Program-made: the position numbers and the translations under genes
The notes under the pieces: generated by a model
Seen by the model: the letters and a program-made list of their open reading frames with translations, nothing else
What the model was told of the DNA's origin: nothing
Databases searched by the model: none
NCBI GenBank assembly: GCA_016206945.1
Contig: JACQQP010000083.1
Location: 1-5,573, forward strand
Length of the DNA stretch: 5,573 bases
From: Candidatus Omnitrophota bacterium
Lineage (GTDB): Bacteria > Omnitrophota > Omnitrophia > Omnitrophales > Danuiimicrobiaceae
Direction: 5' to 3'
Shown: in pieces, positions 1-4,669 of the stretch
Numbering within the stretch: position 1 is the first letter of the stretch
Layout: each line of letters begins with the position of its first letter

Positions 1-282
1 CTCTGGCGTTCAAGACGCCTCGTGAGTCGCGGGCGGCTTTACCTGTATCGCAAGTTCAAGCAGATGGGACTCAGTTTTGTGCCGAGCGAAGCGAACTTCG
101 TTTTGGTCGATGTCCGTCGAGATTCGCGTAAAGTTTGTGAGGCGCTCCTGAAGCGCGGTGTGATTGTGCGCGCCATGAGCGCATATGGTCTTAACACGCA
201 TATTCGTGTTACAATCGGCACGCGTTTTGAACTCATGCGATTTGTTCATGCGCTTAAAAGCGTTCTTAGAAAGGGAGAGTAG
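1..282 (+). CDS. hisC: HisC-family aminotransferase, C-terminal fragment (5' end outside window)
   Basis: The frame is open from base 1 and ends at TAG 280-282, so about 93 C-terminal residues are visible. They match the C-terminal small domain of histidinol-phosphate/aromatic aminotransferases (fold-type I PLP enzymes): an RGRLYLYRKFKQMGL helix, PSEANFVLVD, GVIVRAMSAYGL, and the conserved IRVTIGT motif whose Arg binds the substrate acid group in this family, followed by the usual terminal helix (FVHALKSVL). The PLP-lysine lies upstream of the window. In the family the reaction is reversible transamination of imidazole-acetol phosphate; many members also transaminate phenylpyruvate or 4-hydroxyphenylpyruvate. 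Its position just before aroF and tyrA makes an aromatic aminotransferase role plausible, which is inference. The 3' end contains GGGAG (273-277), which would be a good Shine-Dalgarno for the ATG at 286. Confidence 0.8.
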   Translation, partial: LWRSRRLVSRGRLYLYRKFKQMGLSFVPSEANFVLVDVRRDSRKVCEALLKRGVIVRAMSAYGLNTHIRVTIGTRFELMRFVHALKSVLRKGE

Positions 283-285
283 TAC

Positions 286-399
286 ATGATCCCACCACCT
301 ATTTGCAAAGAGTGCGCTGGTGCGGATCATAAAAATAGACGGCGCACTCTTTTATTTTTTAGAAAGGATCTTGCCGTTTTTAAACGGCAAGACAAATAG
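286..399 (+). CDS. Putative 37-codon leader frame within element A
   Basis: An open frame starts at ATG 286, three bases after the hisC stop, with GGGAG (273-277) 8 bases upstream, a good ribosome-binding site. It runs through almost all of element A and stops at TAG 397-399, nine bases before the aroF ATG. The product would begin MIPPPICKECAG and end VFKRQDK; it resembles no family I recognise. It contains three Phe codons (two adjacent, at 355-360) and no Tyr or Trp, so it is not an obvious amino-acid-sensing leader peptide. Ribosomes on this frame would cover the terminator-like hairpin and the left arm that masks the aroF Shine-Dalgarno, which would couple aroF expression to leader translation. 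An open frame of this length can occur by chance; the case rests on the start site and on the parallel frames in B and C. Confidence 0.35.
   Translation: MIPPPICKECAGADHKNRRRTLLFFRKDLAVFKRQDK
307..360 (+). terminator. Terminator-like hairpin inside element A
   Basis: AAAGAGTGCGC (307-317) pairs perfectly with 342-352 around a 24-base loop, and is followed by a T-rich tract (TTTTATTTTTT, ending at 360). Form and position fit a Rho-independent terminator or attenuator between hisC and aroF. The equivalent hairpins in B and C have only a short T run. The large loop weakens it, and in a palindromic repeat the hairpin may be incidental. Confidence 0.5.
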
Positions 400-410
400 G
401 TGGTGGGATG
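398..410 (+). promoter_or_regulatory. aroF Shine-Dalgarno and start codon, masked by the element A stem
   Basis: AGGTGG (398-403) lies four bases before ATG 408 and is the only ribosome-binding site for aroF at this start. It is entirely within the right arm of element A, so the transcript can pair it with 291-300; A408 and T409 of the start codon can also pair, with 290 and 289. Translation of aroF would need this stem to be opened, for example by a ribosome translating the upstream leader frame. Confidence 0.6.
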
Positions 411-1424
411 ATCATTGTTTTAAAGACAACAGCAACGCCGGAGCAAATTAACCACATTTGCGAGAAAGTCAAGGAACTTGGGCTTACGCCTCAAGTCTCG
501 CGCGGTGTTGAGCGGACGATTATCGGCGTCATTGGTGAGGAATCCAAGCTTCAAGTAAAGCCGCTTGAGGTGTTTCCAGGGGTTGAGAAAGTGATGCCAA
601 TTTTGAAACCCTATAAACTGGCCAGCCGTGAGTTTAAATCCGAGAACACAGAATTCAACATGGATCACGGTGTCAAAGTGGGCGGAAACAAAATTGTAGT
701 GATGGCGGGTCCGTGTTCTGTGGAAGGGCTGGACATGCTCCAGCGCATTGCGAAGGAAGTGAAAAAAGCAGGCGCTGCGTTTCTCCGCGGTGGGGCATTT
801 AAGCCGCGGACTTCTCCCTACAGCTTTCAAGGATTGGGTGAGGAAGGGCTCAAATATTTGCGCGAAGCAGCGGATGAGGCAGCTCTTTTGGTGGTGACTG
901 AAGTGATGGATCCGCGCAATGTGGAACTCGTTTCTCAATATTCGGATATGCTTCAGATTGGCGCTCGGAACATGCAGAATTTTGATCTTTTAAGGGAAGT
1001 CGGCTCATCAAAAAAACCGGTTCTTTTGAAGCGCGGTTTGAGCTCAACCATTAACGAACTTCTTCTTTCCGCAGAATACCTCCTATCAAAAGGAAATTTT
1101 AAAGTCATGTTGTGCGAGCGCGGCATCCGCACGTTTGAAACAGCAACACGGAACACAGTCGACATCAACGCCGTACCCGTTTTAAAATCGCTGACTCATT
1201 TGCCGGTTGTGGTGGACCCTTCTCATGGAACTGGCAAATGGGAATTTGTGATACCGATAGCACGGGCTGGCGTGGCAGCGGGGGCTGATGGGATCATGGT
1301 GGAAGTTCATGACAATCCTGAAGAAGCAAAAAGCGATGGAGAACAGTCACTTTATCCGGACCGATTTGCCCAGTTGATGAAGGAAATCCGCGCTATTGCG
1401 AAAGCGGTGGGCCGCGATATCTAA
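408..1424 (+). CDS. aroF: 3-deoxy-7-phosphoheptulonate (DAHP) synthase, type I-beta, with N-terminal regulatory domain
   Basis: Catalyses phosphoenolpyruvate + erythrose 4-phosphate to DAHP, the first step of the shikimate pathway, in the cytoplasm. At 338 residues it matches the Thermotoga-type enzyme. Residues 1-70 form a ferredoxin-like/ACT-like domain (starting MIIVLKTTATPEQI), which in this subfamily carries Tyr/Phe feedback inhibition. The TIM-barrel part starts near residue 95 and shows AGPCS (100-104), RGGAFKPRTSPYSFQG (127-142), QIGARNMQNF (183-192), LLKRG (206-210), the ERGIRTFETATRN stretch (237-249), DPSHGTG (270-276) and DGEQS (310-314). Expected metal ligands are Cys103, His273, Glu299 and Asp310. 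The start at 408 is supported by the typical MIIV N-terminus. It is complete and lies between element A and a non-coding stretch. The gene name varies between databases (aroF/aroG/aroA-beta), but the activity is secure. Confidence 0.96.
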   Translation: MIIVLKTTATPEQINHICEKVKELGLTPQVSRGVERTIIGVIGEESKLQVKPLEVFPGVEKVMPILKPYKLASREFKSENTEFNMDHGVKVGGNKIVVMAGPCSVEGLDMLQRIAKEVKKAGAAFLRGGAFKPRTSPYSFQGLGEEGLKYLREAADEAALLVVTEVMDPRNVELVSQYSDMLQIGARNMQNFDLLREVGSSKKPVLLKRGLSSTINELLLSAEYLLSKGNFKVMLCERGIRTFETATRNTVDINAVPVLKSLTHLPVVVDPSHGTGKWEFVIPIARAGVAAGADGIMVEVHDNPEEAKSDGEQSLYPDRFAQLMKEIRAIAKAVGRDI

Positions 1425-1450
1425 TGTGTTCAGTTTGACCGCTTTTATTT

Positions 1451-1692
1451 AGTAGAGAGTAGAGAGGCGAGAGTAGAGAGAAATGCTTGCTGAAACGGCG
1501 AGACGGCGAAACGAAGAAAGGGCGAGTGTTTGCCGATGCGCCAATTCGCTCTTTCGTACCCATTATCTCTCTACTCGCTACTGGTTCGACTCAATTGAAA
1601 TTGGGAGTCCCCAATTTCAATTATCGCTCACCACAGTACCGAGCGAACAACCAAAATTAAGTGAGTCGAGGTACTACTCTCTTCTCTCTACT
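1451..1692. repeat. Non-coding block bounded by long inverted repeats
   Basis: Most of the gap 1425-1742 is this block. Its ends are complementary at 15 of 16 positions: 1451-1466 (AGTAGAGAGTAGAGAG) against 1677-1692. A second inverted pair is nested inside: 1471-1481 (GAGTAGAGAGA) with 1566-1576, 11 of 11. The left end is also a short purine repeat of TAGAGAG units. TTCAGTTYGAC occurs just outside on the left (1430-1440) and at the right end (1692-1702), 10 of 11 identical, which may be a degenerate target-site duplication or older repeat. No credible gene, tRNA or promoter is seen. The likely reading is a MITE-like or decayed repeat unit, different in sequence from elements A-C. Confidence 0.55.
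1593..1622. repeat. Perfect 13-bp hairpin within the non-coding block
   Basis: AATTGAAATTGGG (1593-1605) is perfectly complementary to 1610-1622 around a four-base loop (AGTC). No T run follows, so it is not a typical terminator. Flanking bases CGACTCA (1587-1593) and TGAGTCG (1662-1668) could form an outer stem around it. Function unknown; it is probably part of the repeat structure of 1451-1692. Confidence 0.6.
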
Positions 1693-1742
1693 TCAGTTCG
1701 ACACAAGCTAAAAAAACCGTCGCACTGAGTAAACAATCTGCC

Positions 1743-1874
1743 GTGATCCCACCACCTCCTTTAACTCGTGTTTCAGTTCATGTGAAGCGTTCTGAAACAC
1801 GAGTATTTACTTCGGAAATGAAAGAGCGTTCAAGTAGTGACAGAAGCGCTCTTTTAGATGAGGTGGTGGGATGA
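1743..1874 (+). CDS. Putative 43-codon leader frame within element B
   Basis: The frame starts at GTG 1743 in the left flank, crosses the element and ends at TGA 1872-1874, overlapping the ATG at 1871 that opens the frame in element C (ATGA overlap). The product would begin MIPPPPLTRVSVHV and end ALLDEVVG. It is collinear with the frame in C, with 21 of 43 residues identical and no gaps. The identical residues (MIP, RVS, ETR, SE, KER, ALL, V-G) are almost all encoded by the base-paired stems, so conservation of structure alone could explain them. I see no Shine-Dalgarno before GTG 1743, which makes independent initiation doubtful. I do not recognise a family. Confidence 0.25.
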   Translation: MIPPPPLTRVSVHVKRSETRVFTSEMKERSSSDRSALLDEVVG

Positions 1875-1875
1875 T
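1743..1875 (+). repeat. Palindromic element B (core 1748-1870) with GTGAT/ATGAT flanks
   Basis: The core ends are complementary: 1748-1758 (CCCACCACCTC) with 1860-1870, 11 bp perfect. Inside are a 13-bp perfect hairpin (1764-1776 with 1792-1804), a small hairpin with a CTTCGG cap (1805-1819), and an AAAGAGCG hairpin (1821-1828 with 1847-1854, extendable by two pairs) followed by a short T run. The core is 123 bases, exactly the length of element C, and is joined to it by a single shared ATGAT (1871-1875). B and C differ at many positions, yet their stems are kept by paired changes, for example T1769-A1799 here against C1897-G1927 in C. Confidence 0.85.
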
Positions 1876-2002
1876 CCCAATCACCTGCTTTTCTCGCGTT
1901 TCATTCAGGTGGTTGGACTGTGAAACGCGAGAATTTCTTTCAGAAATAAAAGAGCGCATTATCTTAAGACGAGGCGCTCTTTTAAATCAGGTGATGGGAT
2001 GA
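1871..2002 (+). CDS. Putative 43-codon leader frame within element C, overlapping tyrA
   Basis: ATG 1871 has AGGTGG (1861-1866) four bases upstream. The frame crosses all of element C and stops at TGA 2000-2002, overlapping the tyrA ATG at 1999 in a classic ATGA arrangement for translational coupling. The product would begin MIPITCFSRVSFRW and end ALLNQVMG. It includes three Phe and one Trp codon but no Tyr, so ribosome stalling on tyrosine is not suggested. A ribosome on this frame would open the outer stem that masks the tyrA Shine-Dalgarno. Whether the peptide matters, or only the act of translation, or neither, cannot be told from one sequence. Confidence 0.4.
   Translation: MIPITCFSRVSFRWLDCETREFLSEIKERIILRRGALLNQVMG
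1989..2001 (+). promoter_or_regulatory. tyrA Shine-Dalgarno and start codon, masked by the element C stem
   Basis: AGGTGA (1989-1994) is four bases before ATG 1999 and is the only ribosome-binding site for tyrA. It lies in the right arm of element C and can pair with 1881-1886; A1999 and T2000 can pair with 1875 and 1874. This is the same arrangement as at aroF, but with a different stem sequence. Confidence 0.6.
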
Positions 2003-2844
2003 AACAAACAACGTTTGTCATTATCGGACTTGGTCTCATCGGCGGTTCCCTTGCCGCCGCCATTCGAAAAAAGTTTCCTCAAGGTCGCGTCGTAGGCGTA
2101 AGCCGCAAAGGGCGAACCATTGCGTTTGCAAAAAAGAAAGGATTCATTCACGAAGGTTTTACCCGTCTCAAGCTCGCCGTAAGGGCCGCGAAGTTTGTTC
2201 TTGTTTGTTCTCCGATCGATTCAATTCCGAAATTAATTTCCGAGGTCGATCGTTTTGCTCCGCCTGGAACCGTTGTCACCGACGTTGGGAGTACGAAAAG
2301 CGAGATCGTCAACTGGGCGGATCGCAAGCGATTTCGGAATATTGAGTTCATCGGATCTCACCCGTTAGCGGGTTCTCATCTGACGGGCATCCGGCATGCG
2401 AAAGGAGATTTATTTCGTGGCGCATTTGTGTTTGTAACTCCCTCTAGAAAATCGTCTCGGCGCGCATTCGCTTCGGCTTCTTCTTTTTGGAAAAGACTCG
2501 GGGCGAACGTTCGTAGGGTTTCTCCGAAGGTTCATGATCAAATCGTTTCAGAAGTCAGTCACCTTCCTCATGCCATCGCGTCAATTTTGATGCATATCGT
2601 TTCTTCAAATTCGTTTCGTTATCGTGCCGCTGGTTTTTCAGACACAACCCGCGTTGCGCAAGGAAGTCCCGAGCTTTGGACCCCCATTATGCTCACCAAT
2701 CGCGCCAATGTATTGCGTGACCTCCGTCGATTTGAGCGGGTCCTCCGCCGCTTTCGGGTTTTGCTTGGGAATCGTTCGAAAAAATCCCTTTACCGTTTTT
2801 TACGGATTGCAGCCCTCAGGCGAAGCCGAAGCGGTTCGTCTTAA
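1999..2844 (+). CDS. tyrA: Prephenate (or arogenate) dehydrogenase, TyrA family
   Basis: Oxidative decarboxylation of prephenate to 4-hydroxyphenylpyruvate (or arogenate to tyrosine), a cytoplasmic step of tyrosine synthesis. The 281 residues fit a stand-alone TyrA without chorismate mutase or ACT domain. The Rossmann motif GLGLIGGS is at 10-17. Family motifs follow: DVGSTK (95-100, Ser98), GSHPLAGS (119-126, His121), SHLPHAIAS (187-195) and SDTTRVAQGSPELW (214-227, with substrate-binding Arg218). After the second beta strand (VVGVS) come Ser35-Arg36-Lys37 in place of the acidic residue typical of NAD-specific enzymes, which hints at NADP use (inference). The C-terminal helices are unusually Arg-rich (RRFERVLRRFRVLL; ends ALRRSRSGSS). 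The start at 1999 is supported by the N-terminal position of the Rossmann strand. With no ACT domain, feedback control may rest on AroF or on the upstream leader. Confidence 0.93.
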   Translation: MKQTTFVIIGLGLIGGSLAAAIRKKFPQGRVVGVSRKGRTIAFAKKKGFIHEGFTRLKLAVRAAKFVLVCSPIDSIPKLISEVDRFAPPGTVVTDVGSTKSEIVNWADRKRFRNIEFIGSHPLAGSHLTGIRHAKGDLFRGAFVFVTPSRKSSRRAFASASSFWKRLGANVRRVSPKVHDQIVSEVSHLPHAIASILMHIVSSNSFRYRAAGFSDTTRVAQGSPELWTPIMLTNRANVLRDLRRFERVLRRFRVLLGNRSKKSLYRFLRIAALRRSRSGSS

Positions 2845-2855
2845 CTTGCAAAAAT

Positions 2856-2885
2856 AAAGAGAAAATTAACTTTCTCTTTTTTTCT
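2856..2885 (+). terminator. Probable intrinsic terminator after tyrA
   Basis: AAAGAGAAA (2856-2864) pairs with TTTCTCTTT (2871-2879) around a six-base loop, followed by more T residues. It starts 12 bases after the tyrA stop. The stem is A/T-rich and so moderate in strength. The next gene begins about 110 bases later, leaving room for an rpsA promoter; TGATAAGATA (2890-2899) contains -10-like matches but has no clear -35 partner. Confidence 0.55.
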
Positions 2886-2991
2886 TAATTTGATAAGATA
2901 CTCGCAAATTGTAGCCAGCCTTCTTAGTAAGCGGTTGAGTTGCCCCTAATGAAGTGCGGATGGTGGGAAGAGAAGGAGAGTTTATTTTCAT

Positions 2992-4581
2992 ATGTTGACA
3001 GATAAAAATGACGCGCGGCAGGCGAGCTTTGCCGAACTCTATGAGAAAACGCTCAAGCGCGTAACTGAAGGACAGATTGTGAAAGGCAAGGTGATCGCAG
3101 TCCATGGTCGTGAGGCGATCGTCGATATTGGGTATAAGTCGGAAGGAATTCTTCAGCTGGAAGAATTAAATGACCCTGCCTCGGTTAAAATCGGAGATGA
3201 AATTGAAGTTTTATTTGAATCTCTTGATGAAGAAAGTGGGATGGTCATTCTTTCGAAACGGAAGGCTGAGCGGCAGAAATGTTGGGACGATCTCGTTACC
3301 ACGGCCCGGGAAGGAAGTGTTGTAGAAGGGAGAATCTTCAAGAAAGTGCGCGGTGGTTTTATGGTCGATATTGGGATGGAAGCGTTTTTGCCCGCCTCTT
3401 TGGTCGACGTGAAGCCCGTGAAAAATCTAGATCAATTTTTGAACCAAGTCTTTTCGTTTGTGATCGTGAAAATCAATCACAAGCGAAAGAATATCGTGGT
3501 TTCGAGGAAAGACTACTTGGAACGTGAAAAAGAGGCGACCAAAAGCCGTATGGTGAAGCAGCTTGCCGTGGGCCAAGTGATCAAGGGCCGAGTGAAAAAC
3601 ATCACCGACTTCGGAGCGTTCATTGATTTGGGTGGCATCGATGGACTTCTTCACATCACGGATTTGAGCTGGGGTCGGGTGGCTCATCCTTCTGAAATTC
3701 TCAATCTGGGCGATGATATCGAGGTGATGGTCATCGCCATAGATAAGGACAATGAAAAAGTTTCGCTGGGTCTGAAGCAAATTACGAAAAGCCCATGGGA
3801 AGGAGTGGATCAAAAGTATGCTCCAGGGGCACGCATCGTGGGACGCGTGACGAACATTGTTTCCTATGGAGCATTTGTGGAACTGGAACCTGGTATTGAA
3901 GGTTTGATCCACATCAGCGAACTTTCTTGGACGAAGCGCATTTCCCATCCTTCTGAGGTGCTGGCCGTGGGTTCTGAAGTAGAGGCCGTGATCCTTAATG
4001 TGGATCGTGAATCTCGGAAAATTTCACTTGGGCTCAAGCAGATGAGTGCAAGCCCCTGGGACAATCTTGCCGAGCGTTACCAGGCGGGCGATGTGATTGA
4101 AGGCAAAGTCCGAAACATTACCGACTATGGAATTTTTGTAGAACTCGAACCCGGCATTGACGGTTTGATTCATATTTCCGATATGTCGTGGCTCAAAAAG
4201 GTCGGCCACCCAAGCGAATTGGTGAAAAAAGGGGAAACCATACGTGCCAAAGTTTTATCTCTCGATCCACTGGGAAGAAAAGTTTCTCTTGGCCTGAAGC
4301 AATTAAACGAAGATCCCTGGGTCAGGCTGACGCAGGCGATTGCCCCTCCTGGAACTTCGGTGCGAGGCCGCATTACGAAAATCGTGAACTTTGGCATTTT
4401 CGTGGAACTCGACAATGGCCTCGAAGGTTTGGTTCATGTCTCAGAGATGCCGCACGAAAAAGCTCAAATGCTGGAATCATCGTTTCGTGTGGGAGATTCG
4501 CTCCATGTTTATGTACTTCACGTGGATAACGACAATAGAAAAATCGCCCTTTCACTTAAAGGAGCGCGGGAAAGTTATTAA
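2992..4581 (+). CDS. rpsA: 30S ribosomal protein S1, six S1 domains
   Basis: S1 binds mRNA on the small ribosomal subunit and helps it engage structured or weak Shine-Dalgarno leaders. The 529 residues contain six S1 (OB-fold) repeats at about 26-95, 106-175, 192-265, 277-352, 364-440 and 451-525. Repeats 3-5 are the most alike, each with a G-[FY]-G-x-F-V/I-[DE]-L core, GL[IL]HI[ST]-[DE]-[LM]-SW and a closing VSLGLKQ-type strand before a Pro-Trp. Repeats 1 and 2 are divergent, as in E. coli S1, where they serve in ribosome attachment. The length is close to the 557-residue E. coli protein. AAGGAG (2973-2978) lies 13 bases before ATG 2992, a somewhat long spacing; TTG 2995 is a less likely start. 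The gene often follows cmk; here tyrA precedes it. S1 is the factor expected to help open masked ribosome-binding sites such as those of aroF and tyrA (inference). Confidence 0.97.
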   Translation: MLTDKNDARQASFAELYEKTLKRVTEGQIVKGKVIAVHGREAIVDIGYKSEGILQLEELNDPASVKIGDEIEVLFESLDEESGMVILSKRKAERQKCWDDLVTTAREGSVVEGRIFKKVRGGFMVDIGMEAFLPASLVDVKPVKNLDQFLNQVFSFVIVKINHKRKNIVVSRKDYLEREKEATKSRMVKQLAVGQVIKGRVKNITDFGAFIDLGGIDGLLHITDLSWGRVAHPSEILNLGDDIEVMVIAIDKDNEKVSLGLKQITKSPWEGVDQKYAPGARIVGRVTNIVSYGAFVELEPGIEGLIHISELSWTKRISHPSEVLAVGSEVEAVILNVDRESRKISLGLKQMSASPWDNLAERYQAGDVIEGKVRNITDYGIFVELEPGIDGLIHISDMSWLKKVGHPSELVKKGETIRAKVLSLDPLGRKVSLGLKQLNEDPWVRLTQAIAPPGTSVRGRITKIVNFGIFVELDNGLEGLVHVSEMPHEKAQMLESSFRVGDSLHVYVLHVDNDNRKIALSLKGARESY

Positions 4582-4614
4582 TCACGGCCTATTCACCATT
4601 ACTTAATAGAACGC

Positions 4615-4650
4615 TGACCCACTGGGGTGTCGAAAGTGGGTCATTTTTTT
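4615..4650 (+). terminator. Strong intrinsic terminator after rpsA
   Basis: TGACCCACT (4615-4623) is perfectly complementary to AGTGGGTCA (4635-4643), with an 11-base loop and seven T residues (4644-4650). It is a textbook Rho-independent terminator, 33 bases after the rpsA stop and 19 bases before the next ATG. Confidence 0.9.
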
Positions 4651-4669
4651 AAGGAAGACGATTAAACCT

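Larger units (their letters stand above)
286..412 (+). repeat. Palindromic element A (core 291-407) with ATGAT flanks
   Basis: The core has perfectly complementary ends: 291-305 (CCCACCACCTATTTG) pairs with 393-407, 15 bp, extendable by two A-T pairs into the A and T of the aroF ATG. Inside are an 11-bp perfect hairpin (307-317 with 342-352), an AT-rich linker, and a 9-10-bp hairpin (370-379 with 382-391). The pentamer ATGAT occurs immediately outside both ends (286-290 and 408-412). The element occupies the whole hisC-aroF gap. Two relatives (B and C) lie upstream of tyrA. Compared with them the internal hairpins are in the opposite order, and the reverse complement of A aligns better with C: AAATAAAAGAGTGCGC against AAATAAAAGAGCGC. 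It could be a MITE-like palindromic repeat or a structured leader RNA. Confidence 0.8.
1871..2003 (+). repeat. Palindromic element C (core 1876-1998) directly upstream of tyrA
   Basis: The ends pair as 1880-1887 (ATCACCTG) with 1988-1995, plus CCC 1876-1878 with GGG 1996-1998 after a one-base bulge (A1879). Inside are a 13-bp perfect hairpin (1891-1903 with 1921-1933), an AU-rich hairpin (1933-1938 with 1942-1947) and a 10-bp hairpin (1948-1957 with 1974-1983). It is flanked by ATGAT (1871-1875) and ATGAA (1999-2003), the latter being the start of tyrA. The outer stem has changed in concert relative to B: C1752-G1866 in B corresponds to T1881-A1994 here, so pairing rather than sequence is kept. 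Confidence 0.85.

Noticed and set aside
286..410. T-box or known amino-acid riboswitch upstream of aroF
   Set aside because: No T-box sequence (AGGGTGGNACCGCG) and no stem-loop layout of that class is seen; GGTGGTGGG is explained by the element's terminal arm.
420..938. Long minus-strand open frame opposite aroF (and similar ones opposite rpsA and fabF)
   Set aside because: They are antisense shadows of strongly conserved + strand genes and have no domain features of their own.
1581..1625. tRNA-like T-arm (GGTTCGACTC)
   Set aside because: The flanking bases form a simple 13-bp hairpin and no acceptor, D or anticodon arms can be assembled.
1483..1728. An 81-codon open frame on the + strand between aroF and tyrA
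   Set aside because: It has no recognisable domain, lies wholly across the inverted-repeat block, and its composition follows the repeats (for example the Ser/Leu/Tyr-rich tail comes from the CTCTCTACT repeats). The gap probably contains no protein gene of this size.
291..1998. CRISPR array
   Set aside because: The repeats are long, palindromic, only three in number and not spaced by unique spacers of regular length; no cas gene is present.
286..2002. Classical Tyr/Phe peptide attenuators
   Set aside because: The leader frames contain no Tyr codons and no long Phe run placed before a terminator, so sensing by ribosome stalling on the pathway end product is not supported.
2624..2857. Alternative open frame over the tyrA 3' end
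   Set aside because: The tyrA frame stays consistent with the family up to the terminal helix and stop at 2842-2844; the other frame shows no family motif and has no start signal.
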